From Lachnospiraceae bacterium (GTDB lineage: Bacteria; Bacillota; Clostridia; Lachnospirales; Lachnospiraceae), in NCBI GenBank assembly GCA_017396145.1, contig JAFQMS010000010.1, forward strand, positions 1 to 64,000: a stretch of 64,000 nt of DNA. The letters run 5' to 3'. The position numbers and the translations under genes were made by a program. The notes under the pieces are model-generated. The model ran no database searches. It saw only the letters and a list, made by a program, of their open reading frames with translations, and was not told where the DNA came from. Shown here one piece after another: positions 45,482 to 53,798 of this stretch; the first letter of the stretch is position 1, and the number at the start of each line of letters is the position of its first letter.

Positions 45482-46509
45482 TGAGTGAAAAGAATATGGA
45501 ATTAGAAGAAAAGATGGATGTGGAGACTGTGAAAGAATCAGCTCAGTCAATGGAAATAGATGAAAGAATTTCTAAAGATGAAGGAGAAGCGGTTAATCCA
45601 GCTGATGATAAATCAAGATATGTAACACCTCCAGAGAAAGAGAAAAAGAATATTCTTGGACAGGCTATACAATATGTTATTTTAATAGTTGCGTCTTTGA
45701 TTTATATGATTCCTATAGCAGTTATTGTTATTAATTCATTTAAGAGCAAAAGAGATATCAGTACAACTCCTTTCAAATTGCCTAAAGGTGATATGTTTGT
45801 TGGGTTTGAAAACTTTAAAAGAGGTATCGTTGAGATAGGATTCCTTAAATGTTTTGGATATTCATTAGAGATTACACTTACTTCTGTAATAATTATTATA
45901 TTATGCTGTTCAATGACAGGATGGTATATTACAAGAGTTAAAACAAGAATTACAACAATACTTTATTATACCTTTGTTTTCTCCATGATAGTACCATTCC
46001 AGATGGTTATGTTCACTCTTTCATATATTACAAGAAATTTCCCAAAACTTATGATTGGGGAAACAAAGATTTTTGAACTTTGTTCTCCACATTGGTTGTG
46101 GATAATCTATCTTGGATTTGGAGCAGGACTTTCAGTATTTATGTTCTGTGGATTTGTTAAAGCAATTCCATTGGAGATTGAAGAGGCTGCTATGATTGAC
46201 GGTTGCAGTCCTGTACAGATGTTCTTTAGAGTTGTATTCCCAATCCTTAAACCAACAGCAATCACTGTTGCAATATTGAATGCTATGTGGATTTGGAACG
46301 ATTATCTTTTACCTAACATGTTATTGGAGACTGGATATGATACAGTGCCTATCGCTATTCAGAAATCTCTTAGAGGTTCATATGGTTCTAATGATATGGG
46401 TGCCTTAATGGCGATGTTAGTGCTTACAGTAATACCTATAATTGTATTCTATCTCTTTGGTCAGAAACACATTATTAAAGGTGTTGTAGCAGGTGCTGTA
46501 AAAGGTTAA
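45481..46509 (+). CDS. Sugar ABC transporter permease (MalG type) with an acidic N-terminal extension
   Basis: The 342-residue protein has six helices and the EAA loop EEAAMIDGCSPVQMFFRVVFP. About 55 charged residues (EEKMDVETVKESAQ ...) precede the first helix, which is longer than usual in the family. Translation is coupled to the preceding permease by the ATGA-type overlap. A strong terminator follows. Confidence 0.88.
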   Translation: MSEKNMELEEKMDVETVKESAQSMEIDERISKDEGEAVNPADDKSRYVTPPEKEKKNILGQAIQYVILIVASLIYMIPIAVIVINSFKSKRDISTTPFKLPKGDMFVGFENFKRGIVEIGFLKCFGYSLEITLTSVIIIILCCSMTGWYITRVKTRITTILYYTFVFSMIVPFQMVMFTLSYITRNFPKLMIGETKIFELCSPHWLWIIYLGFGAGLSVFMFCGFVKAIPLEIEEAAMIDGCSPVQMFFRVVFPILKPTAITVAILNAMWIWNDYLLPNMLLETGYDTVPIAIQKSLRGSYGSNDMGALMAMLVLTVIPIIVFYLFGQKHIIKGVVAGAVKG

Positions 46510-46558
46510 GCAAGAATATATAAGAGAAGGTATTATATATAATAAAGAGTTTAATAAG

Positions 46559-46597
46559 AAAATCGCTGTAAACCTAGATTTTACAGCGATTTTTTGT
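46559..46597 (+). terminator. Terminator of the sugar ABC operon
   Basis: A 14-base stem AAAATCGCTGTAAA with its complement and a seven-base loop leads into TTTTTT; it may also serve the convergent DUF624 gene. Confidence 0.9.
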
Positions 46598-46630
46598 GTC
46601 TAATATATGTGATATGCCTTTTTAAATTGT

Positions 46631-47305
46631 TTATTTAGAGAGATTATTTTCTGTATTCTCATCCATTTCTTCTTTCCATTCAGGAAAATCTTTAATAAAT
46701 ACTCTAACAAATATAAAAGATGAAAGATATGCCATGGTTGCAAATCCCAGCATAAACCAGATTAAAAATCCATATTTAAAGAAGAATTCTAAATCAAAGA
46801 GGGTAACATATATTGCCACTAGTATAAGACCTAACAAAATTAATGAATAAGGTAAATTGATGAAAGGGAGTAATACTGAGTTACGGAATGCATTTTTAAC
46901 AGTGTTCTTATAAGTTGGTAAGATAGCGAAAATGTATATTAACATAAACGAGTAATATACTGCGAGGAAGGTTATTAGATATTTTACTGCCTTACCCAAA
47001 ACACCTGGCATATCTCCGAACATATAGTAATCCAATCCTAAGAATAAACCAGTACCTAACATTATAAGCCAAATAATTGTAGCTCTTTTAAAATTGGCTT
47101 TAAAAGCCTTAAAAAAATCTCTTATTATTTTTACATCATTACCTTTTACCATCTCAATAGTAAGGGTTAGCATGGCAGTTGTACTGGCACCGATTGTAAA
47201 TACAGGCAAAGAAGTAATAAGCCATACAAGGTTTAAAACACACAGGTCAGCCAATCGTGAAATAAAACTAAAGACTGGACCATCTAAACTAAATATATTT
47301 TTCAT
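46631..47305 (-). CDS. YesL/DUF624 family membrane protein
   Basis: The 224-residue protein starts at 47305 after GGAGATTG. The N-terminus reads MKNIFSLDGPVFSFISRLADLCVLNLVWLITSLPVFTIGAST, the signature of DUF624, followed by four more membrane helices. DUF624 proteins usually lie beside sugar ABC importers, as here, and their role is unknown. It is convergent with that operon. Confidence 0.85.
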   Translation of the reverse strand: MKNIFSLDGPVFSFISRLADLCVLNLVWLITSLPVFTIGASTTAMLTLTIEMVKGNDVKIIRDFFKAFKANFKRATIIWLIMLGTGLFLGLDYYMFGDMPGVLGKAVKYLITFLAVYYSFMLIYIFAILPTYKNTVKNAFRNSVLLPFINLPYSLILLGLILVAIYVTLFDLEFFFKYGFLIWFMLGFATMAYLSSFIFVRVFIKDFPEWKEEMDENTENNLSK

Positions 47306-47550
47306 ACAATCTCCAATCATATATGTTTTTGAGTATAAAGTATGCAGTATTTATAATGACTATCATAGCACACACTCTTAATCTATATTAAATAACAAAA
47401 GAGAAAAATGCAAGTCAATGTTAATTATTTATTGACCTTTTGGGTTACTTAGAATAAAATTGAGATAGTATGCAAATGTGAGTGGCATAGGCTGCAATAA
47501 CATATAAAATAAAAAGATATATAGTAATTCAAGAAACGGAGAAAAAGATA

Positions 47551-48981
47551 ATGGCAGAAAAGAAATTAGTAGAGTCAATTACTTCTATGCAAGAAGATTT
47601 TGCCCAGTGGTACACAGATGTTGTAAAGAAGGCACAACTTATGGATTATTCTAGTGTTAAAGGCTGTATGGTGTTCAAACCTGCCGGCTATGCTTTGTGG
47701 GAGAATATACAAAATGAACTTGATAAAAGATTTAAAGCAACAGGTGTAGAGAATGTGTATATGCCAATGTTCATACCTGAAAGTCTTTTACAGAGAGAGA
47801 AAGACCATGTTGAAGGCTTTGCTCCTGAAGTGGCATGGGTTACTCATGGCGGACTTAATGAACTTCAAGAAAGAATGTGCGTAAGACCTACATCAGAGAC
47901 TTTATTCTGTGATTTTTATGCAAACGATATTCAGTCATATAGAGATTTACCTAAACTTTATAATCAGTGGTGTTCAGTGGTAAGATGGGAGAAGGAGACA
48001 AGACCATTTCTTCGCTCAAGAGAGTTTTTGTGGCAGGAAGGTCACACTGCTCATGCAACAGCTGAAGATGCAGAGGAAAGAACAATACAGATGTTAAATC
48101 TATATGCAGATTTTTGTGAGGATTTCCTTGCTATACCTGTTGTAAGAGGAAGAAAGACCGATAAGGAGAAATTTGCCGGTGCAGAGGCTACTTACACTAT
48201 TGAGGCATTGATGCATGATGGTAAAGCGCTTCAGTCGGGAACAAGCCACAATTTTGGAGATGGATTTGCCAAAGCGTTTGGTATTCAGTATACAGATAAA
48301 GAGAATAAACTTCAGTATGTACACCAAACTTCATGGGGTATGACAACAAGACTTATTGGTGCTGTTATTATGGTTCATGGTGATGATAGCGGACTTGTTC
48401 TTCCACCAAGACTTGCTCCATGTCAGGTTATGATAGTTCCTATTATGCAAAAGAAAGAAGGCGTTCTTGAAATGGCTGCTAAGCTTAAGGACAAGCTTTC
48501 TAACTTTAGAGTTAAAGTGGACGATTCGGATAAGAGTCCGGGATGGAAGTTTGCAGATTGCGAAATGAGAGGTATTCCTTTAAGAGTTGAGATAGGACCT
48601 AAGGATATTGAAGCAAACCAGGCGGTTCTAGTAAGAAGAGATACTAGAGAAAAGATTGTGGTTAGTCTTGATGAAATTGAGACAAAGGTTTTAGAACTTC
48701 TTGATAAGATTCAAGTTGAGATGCTTGAAAGAGCAAGAACTCATAGAGAAGAGCATACTTTCGTTGCAGAGAATTTTGATGAGTTCGTTGATACGGTTGC
48801 TAATAAACCAGGCTTTGTAAAAGCAATGTGGTGTGGGGAACAAGAATGTGAGGATAAGATTAAAGAAACTACTACAGCAACTTCACGCTGTATGCCATTT
48901 AATCAGGAAAAAATATCAGATGTATGTGTCTGCTGTGGAAAACCAGCAAAATCAATGGTTTACTGGGGTAAGGCATACTAA
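47551..48981 (+). CDS. proS: Prolyl-tRNA synthetase, archaeal/eukaryotic type (type 3)
   Basis: The 476-residue protein has the short ProS form: class II motifs 1 ([12 protein letters not shown]), 2 ([24 protein letters not shown]) and 3 region ([21 protein letters not shown]). The anticodon-binding domain is followed by a Cys-bearing C-terminal zinc-like domain (CGEQECEDK ... CVCCGKPA). The INS editing domain is absent. Its ATG lies 14 bases after GGAG in a 245-base upstream gap, where I looked for a T-box and saw none. Confidence 0.93.
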   Translation: MAEKKLVESITSMQEDFAQWYTDVVKKAQLMDYSSVKGCMVFKPAGYALWENIQNELDKRFKATGVENVYMPMFIPESLLQREKDHVEGFAPEVAWVTHGGLNELQERMCVRPTSETLFCDFYANDIQSYRDLPKLYNQWCSVVRWEKETRPFLRSREFLWQEGHTAHATAEDAEERTIQMLNLYADFCEDFLAIPVVRGRKTDKEKFAGAEATYTIEALMHDGKALQSGTSHNFGDGFAKAFGIQYTDKENKLQYVHQTSWGMTTRLIGAVIMVHGDDSGLVLPPRLAPCQVMIVPIMQKKEGVLEMAAKLKDKLSNFRVKVDDSDKSPGWKFADCEMRGIPLRVEIGPKDIEANQAVLVRRDTREKIVVSLDEIETKVLELLDKIQVEMLERARTHREEHTFVAENFDEFVDTVANKPGFVKAMWCGEQECEDKIKETTTATSRCMPFNQEKISDVCVCCGKPAKSMVYWGKAY

Positions 48982-48988
48982 ATCTTTG

Positions 48989-49018
48989 GAACACTTGTCC
49001 TTTATATGACAGGTGTTC
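48989..49018 (+). terminator. Terminator of proS
   Basis: An 11-base stem GAACACTTGTC with its complement, followed by a short T-rich run. Confidence 0.6.
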
Positions 49019-49052
49019 TGCTATTTGAGAAGATATATGGAAGGAGGCTCTA

Positions 49053-50348
49053 ATGGAACTTAAAGAATCAAATGGAATGAGCATTATTATGCCGCAAAAG
49101 GTAGCATATATAATAGATACTCTTTACGAAAGAGGATATGAGGCTTTTGCAGTAGGTGGTTGCATTAGAGATAGTCTCCTTGGAATAGTACCTAAGGACT
49201 GGGATATAACCACTGATGCATTGCCTACGGAGATAAAACATATCTTCCCCCACACTGTAGATACCGGAATAGAACATGGAACGGTTACAGTTATAATTGA
49301 CAGAGAAGGCTTTGAAGTCACTACTTACCGCATTGATGGAGAATATGAAGATGCGAGACACCCTAAAAATGTAGAATTTACCTCTAATCTTAAACTTGAC
49401 CTTATGCGAAGAGATTTTACAATTAATGCTATGGCTTATAATTATAAGATGGGTCTTGTAGATGAGTTTGACGGTGAAGGTGATTTAAAGCAAGGAATAA
49501 TAAGGTGTGTAGGAGATGCTACAAAAAGATTTGATGAAGATGCCCTAAGAATACTTAGAGCCATTAGGTTTAGTGCACGATTTGGATTTTTGATAGATGA
49601 GGATACTAAAGAGGGAATACGCAGTAAGTCCCATCTTTTATGCAAAATAAGTGCAGAAAGAATTAAAGCGGAGATGGATAAAATACTTATCTCTAAGTAT
49701 CCGGAAAGGCTTTTATTTGCTGCAAAGAATGGAGTTTTCGATGCTGTACTTATAAAAGTTGGGGACCATCTAAAGACAAAAGATGGAGAAAATACCATAG
49801 ATAACATTAAAAAACTTCACAGATTATACTTGGATAGTGAAAATGTCACAGATGAAAAAGAACTTTTGGCTATGTGTTGGACTTTGTTAATATATGATTA
49901 TTCATTAGAGGATGCAAAAGAGCACTATAAGAATTTGAAGTCAGATAATTATTTACTAAAGTTGTCCATGGCTCTTATAAAAAGTAAAACAGAAACGTTG
50001 TTGGAAGATGAATATGCTATAAGGAAGATGGCTAATAAAATGGGAGTTGATATTATGCCGTGCATATTCTTGATTAGAGAATCCGTAACAAAGGATGAGG
50101 CACAAATAGACTATATAAGAAGATGTGAAGAGATTTTTGAAAGACAGTTAAGAAACGGATATTGCATGGAACTTAAGAGTATGAATATTACAGGCACAGA
50201 ATTGATACAGGCGGGAATTAAGCCGGGGAAGAATATGGGAGATATATTAAGACACCTTCTAGAACATGTGTTGAAAAATCCTAAAGATAATATTAGAGAA
50301 AACTTAATAAACATTGCTTTGGAATATGAGAGTAAAAACTTGCATTAA
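49053..50348 (+). CDS. cca: CCA tRNA nucleotidyltransferase
   Basis: The 431-residue protein has the ATG seven bases after AAGGAGG. Class II nucleotidyltransferase motifs: GGCIRDSLLG with DWDITTDA (metal aspartates), RRDFTINAMAYN, and EDALRILRAIRFSARFGF with the template-reading helix. The C-terminal part keeps the helical arm but not a clear HD motif. It adds or repairs the 3' CCA of tRNA. Confidence 0.92.
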   Translation: MELKESNGMSIIMPQKVAYIIDTLYERGYEAFAVGGCIRDSLLGIVPKDWDITTDALPTEIKHIFPHTVDTGIEHGTVTVIIDREGFEVTTYRIDGEYEDARHPKNVEFTSNLKLDLMRRDFTINAMAYNYKMGLVDEFDGEGDLKQGIIRCVGDATKRFDEDALRILRAIRFSARFGFLIDEDTKEGIRSKSHLLCKISAERIKAEMDKILISKYPERLLFAAKNGVFDAVLIKVGDHLKTKDGENTIDNIKKLHRLYLDSENVTDEKELLAMCWTLLIYDYSLEDAKEHYKNLKSDNYLLKLSMALIKSKTETLLEDEYAIRKMANKMGVDIMPCIFLIRESVTKDEAQIDYIRRCEEIFERQLRNGYCMELKSMNITGTELIQAGIKPGKNMGDILRHLLEHVLKNPKDNIRENLINIALEYESKNLH

Positions 50349-50380
50349 AACATACAGAATTTCATAGACTTAAGTAGGGC

Positions 50381-50406
50381 AAAGGACTGGAACTTTCCGG
50401 TCCTTT
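50381..50406 (+). terminator. Terminator of cca
   Basis: A 12-base stem AAAGGACTGGAA with its complement and a very small loop, immediately before the CotS-like gene. Confidence 0.6.
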
Positions 50407-50453
50407 ATAAATTGTGCCTGTATACGCAAAAAATGTGGAGGGTATTGAAAACA

Positions 50454-51464
50454 ATGGAAGATAAAATGGGGGTTATTTTTAAACAATATGATTTTAATGT
50501 AGAAGAAACATACAGGGTTAAAGGGTGTACGGTTATTAAGACGGAAAAAGGAGAGTTTGTAATAAAACCATACGAGGGAAGTGAAACAAAAGCAAGAATT
50601 GATAATGCAATAAAAATTCATTTGCATGAAAATGGATATGAATATATGGATATAACACAAACTAACAGGGAAGGGGAATTAATAAGCTACAATCAGTATG
50701 GAAATCCATTTGTTATCAAAAGGATGTATCAGGGGCTAGAGTGTGATTTGTATAATCATGATCAGGTTATAGCAGGGGTACAAGAACTTGCTAAACTTCA
50801 TAAGATTTTAAGAACCATTGTGCTGGATAAAGAATTAGAACATAAAATTAGAAGCAGGGATGTAAAGGAGGATTTAAATAGTTATTTAAAAGGTATTAGG
50901 CGTGTTAACAGATACATAGTTGGCAAAAACAAAAAGAATGATTTTGAGACACAGTTTTTGAGAGTATTTCCTGAGTATATATATCAGGGGGAAGAAGCGG
51001 CTGGTATTTTGGCAGGTATTAACTTTGAAAGAAATGAAAAGGCTGATAATACAAGAAAGTGGGAGGATATATATCATGGGAGTTTTGACCAACATAGCAT
51101 TTTGTTTTTAAATTCTAATATGGGGGTTACAGTGAGTAATTTTGAAAAAGTTGCTAAAGGATGTCAGATTGTTGATTTGTACCATTTTATAAGAAAAACA
51201 ATGGAAAAAAACGAATGGGAAGAAGAACTTGGCATAAGAATGATTGAGGAATATGTGTCGAAGATTGATGTGTCTGGGGACGAGATGAAACTTTTAGAAG
51301 TGATGTTTATTTTCCCTGAAAAGTTCTGGAAGATAGTGAATAGATACTATAATACAAGAAAAGTCTGGGTGTCGGGGAAGAGTTTAGAAAAACTAAATAG
51401 CCTTAATGAACAAGAGATTAAGCGAAAATGTTTCATTAAGGCTATTAAAGAATATCGTAAATAG
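50454..51464 (+). CDS. CotS-like spore coat / aminoglycoside-kinase-fold protein
   Basis: The 336-residue protein starts at 50454, eleven bases after GGAGGG. It follows the CotS/YutH pattern: an N-terminal lobe with FKQYDFNVEETYRVKGCTVIKTEKGEFVIKPY, an HENGYEYMD segment, ELAKLHK helix and a GSFDQHSIL catalytic-loop-like segment (bacterial form HGDxxxxNIL, here HGSFDQHSI). The catalytic Asp is replaced or shifted, so activity is uncertain. Its last 20 bases overlap the 3' end of the convergent cpsB gene. Confidence 0.75.
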   Translation: MEDKMGVIFKQYDFNVEETYRVKGCTVIKTEKGEFVIKPYEGSETKARIDNAIKIHLHENGYEYMDITQTNREGELISYNQYGNPFVIKRMYQGLECDLYNHDQVIAGVQELAKLHKILRTIVLDKELEHKIRSRDVKEDLNSYLKGIRRVNRYIVGKNKKNDFETQFLRVFPEYIYQGEEAAGILAGINFERNEKADNTRKWEDIYHGSFDQHSILFLNSNMGVTVSNFEKVAKGCQIVDLYHFIRKTMEKNEWEEELGIRMIEEYVSKIDVSGDEMKLLEVMFIFPEKFWKIVNRYYNTRKVWVSGKSLEKLNSLNEQEIKRKCFIKAIKEYRK

Positions 51465-52164
51465 ATGTGTTGCGAAGTACCTGAGTGCTGTTGTGCATAA
51501 GAGTGTCGAGGTAATCCCTGCCGAACTTTGAACAGATATACTTAAAGGCCTCCTTCATTCGTGGAGGGCGGGATGACATATTGTGCGCATCTGAACCGAG
51601 TAAATGTATATATCCTTCGGTGATTAGCCTGCATGCATTACGCCTTGAACCAAATCTAAGGAGAGAATCGCAGTTTACCTGAGACAAAACATCAAGTTCA
51701 AGTACATTTACAAGGCTTTCATAAGATGTAAATCTAAGATAGCGTTCTGCGTGGGCGATAATAGGTGTAATCTGATAGGTCTCTATTATCTCTTCAATGT
51801 CTGAAACTATAGTTGGTGTTATTTTGGCATAAGGGAGTTCTAGCAATAGATAATCAGTTCCTTCTATGCATAAATCTTTTAAATTAGGGAGTTTTTTCAA
51901 TACTGGACTATACAAAACTTCTGCACCAAGTTTAATAAGAGGAATCTTGGTATTCCATACTTCTTTTAAAAGTAGGTTTAATGCTGCTTCCCTTTTTTCT
52001 AGGAATTCGACCACAGTGTCGCTTTCGCAATAAAAATGGGAAGTTGCAAGACAAATATCTACACCATCTTTTAATAGAGTTTGTAGCATTTGAATTGAAG
52101 TTTCTGTATTAGGTGAACCATCATCCATGCCAGGCAATATATGAGTGTGAAAATCAACAATCAT
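51445..52164 (-). CDS. cpsB: PHP-type protein-tyrosine phosphatase CpsB/YwqE
   Basis: The 239-residue protein has the PHP metal-site motifs DFHTHILPGMDDG, ATSHFY, LLLELPY, PIIAHAERY and GSDAHN. CpsB dephosphorylates the tyrosine tail of the CpsD kinase. It is the third gene of the cpsC-cpsD-cpsB run, 23 bases after the end of the cpsD frame. It overlaps the CotS-like gene tail to tail. Confidence 0.9.
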   Translation of the reverse strand: MIVDFHTHILPGMDDGSPNTETSIQMLQTLLKDGVDICLATSHFYCESDTVVEFLEKREAALNLLLKEVWNTKIPLIKLGAEVLYSPVLKKLPNLKDLCIEGTDYLLLELPYAKITPTIVSDIEEIIETYQITPIIAHAERYLRFTSYESLVNVLELDVLSQVNCDSLLRFGSRRNACRLITEGYIHLLGSDAHNMSSRPPRMKEAFKYICSKFGRDYLDTLMHNSTQVLRNTSIYDIL

Positions 52165-52187
52165 AGTAAAATCCTTTCAAATGTATG

Positions 52188-52906
52188 TTAATTCTTGTAT
52201 TCATATTCATAATTATAAGCGTAGCCTTTGGAGTTTTTACCGTTAGGGTTACAACCTACTTTCATAATTCCCAAAATCTTACCATTGGTTTGCTTTATAC
52301 TTGCAATGGCTTTGGCAATTGCGCCATGGTGGTTTGTCCCTCTCTTATAACAAATATACATCCTGCGGTGGTGTTGTTGAATGACAAGGCATCACTTACG
52401 ATGTTAACGGGTGGTGTATCAATGCAGATGTAATCATATTTATTCTTGAGTAATTCCAATACTGTTGCCATCTTTGCAGATGCCATAAGTTCTGATGGAT
52501 TAGGTGGAATTGGACCTGATGTTATTACATCTAGATTAGCCCTAACACCAACATTTCGTACATCATTAATTGAACACTGGCTTGATACAATGGATGACAG
52601 ACCTTTGGCATTATTAAGTTTTAAAAGTTTATGAATAGTTGGTTTTCTAAGGTCTGAATCAATAATAATAACTTTTGAGCCAAGATTGGCAAGAGTTATG
52701 GCCATGTTAACACAAGTTGTGCTCTTTCCTTCTCCCGGACCTGAACTTGTAAAATATATTATTTTCTTATCAGATGTTGATAAGGAAAAAATCAAGTTGG
52801 TTCTTGCCATTTTATATGCTTCGGTAATAATAAATGGTGTGTTTTCATTGATTACATATTTGCTTCTAGGGGCTTTCGCCGGTGTTTGTATTTTTTGATT
52901 TCCCAT
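52188..52906 (-). pseudogene. cpsD: Tyrosine-protein kinase CpsD, frameshifted near the C-terminus
   Basis: The kinase core is intact: Walker A SSGPGEGKSTTCVNMA, A' IIIDSDLRKP and Walker B DYICIDTPPV. The frame from ATG 52906 stops at 52295 with the aberrant end MAQLPKPLQV. Shifting frame at about 52315-52322 restores a normal ending (AKAIASIKQTNGKILGIMKVG) running to TAA 52188-52190. It finishes with YAYNYEYEYK, the tyrosine cluster that is autophosphorylated in BY-kinases. One missing G in TTGGCC would explain it. The product therefore lacks its phosphorylated tail. It is either a true lesion, a switchable state or a sequencing error. Confidence 0.85.
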
Positions 52907-52931
52907 ATAGTCCTCCGCGTACAGATGTTAT

Positions 52932-53636
52932 TTACTGCTTGTAGGCATATTTTGTTTTGGTAGTCTTAGATTCGAAATCCATAATGTCTGCAAATACAGG
53001 GATGTTGTACATCTCAACAAGGTCATCTCCCGGCTTAACTCGTTTGTCGAGAAGTTCCTTGGCAAGAATACATCCGCAAATAAATACGAAACCGACAAAG
53101 GTTCCAAATAAAGTAGTAAGCGGTATGTTTGGTGAAGTAGGCTCCTCAGAATACGAGGCTTCGTCTACTACTGTTATGCTACCTGATGCAATTATCTCTC
53201 TATATTTTTCCATGCACAAATCAACCATGAATGAGGCTATATAATTAGCCATTACCGGGTCATTGCATACCACTTTAATCTCCATTACCTCAGTGCTGTT
53301 GATAGAAGAAACAGTAATCATTGAGTTGAGTTGTTGTGGAGTGTATTCAATTGCGCTATCTGAAGCAAGTTCGTTCATAATGGAATCACTTTTGAATATA
53401 ATAGAACAGGTATTAACAAGTTTTTGAGCGACGGTAATGTCATTGACTGTTGTTGCTTCCCCGGAAACTGCCTTATTCTCTACATAAAGTTTGGCAGACG
53501 AACTGTACTGTTTTGTAATAATTTGAGATGCAATAAAATATGTGATGCATGCGGCCATTACTGTAACAACAATGATTGCAATGATATGGCGCAGCAAGAT
53601 ATTAATCAGTGATAATAAATCGTATTCTTTTTCCAT
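52932..53636 (-). CDS. cpsC: Wzz-type polysaccharide chain-length regulator / BY-kinase activator CpsC
   Basis: The 234-residue protein has a membrane helix at each end (about 15-38 and 175-197) with an extracytoplasmic loop between, and the cytoplasmic tail that activates CpsD. The Wzz N-terminal motif reads YDLLSLINILLRHIIAIIVV. It heads the three-gene unit. No glycosyltransferase, polymerase or flippase follows in the window. Confidence 0.88.
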   Translation of the reverse strand: MEKEYDLLSLINILLRHIIAIIVVTVMAACITYFIASQIITKQYSSSAKLYVENKAVSGEATTVNDITVAQKLVNTCSIIFKSDSIMNELASDSAIEYTPQQLNSMITVSSINSTEVMEIKVVCNDPVMANYIASFMVDLCMEKYREIIASGSITVVDEASYSEEPTSPNIPLTTLFGTFVGFVFICGCILAKELLDKRVKPGDDLVEMYNIPVFADIMDFESKTTKTKYAYKQ

Positions 53637-53709
53637 AATTGCGCTATTTTCCTTGTAAAATTAAACGAAATGTCTAAAAAAATTATAGTATTTTAAATAA
53701 TTTATGTCA

Positions 53710-53755
53710 ACACTTAGTTAAGTGTAGTGCAAAACGAAAAAAACTGTGATATAAT
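53710..53755 (+). promoter_or_regulatory. Promoter and dyad ahead of pulA
   Basis: Extended -10 TGATATAAT (53748-53755) about 43 bases before pulA. Upstream, ACACTTA and TAAGTGT (53710-53725) form a seven-base dyad with a two-base centre next to the poor -35, a likely operator. The -10 context ACTGTGATATAAT is identical to that of the hydrogenase operon promoter. Confidence 0.55.
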
Positions 53756-53798
53756 AGGCTGAAAGACTATAATTTTAGCCTGGAGGAATGGAATTTTT

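Noticed and set aside
47306..47550. T-box leader for proS
   Set aside because: No specifier stem, TGGN bulge or antiterminator was found in the gap.
52185..52433. Plus-strand frame opposite the end of cpsD
   Set aside because: It is a shadow of the cpsD coding strand, with no ribosome site.
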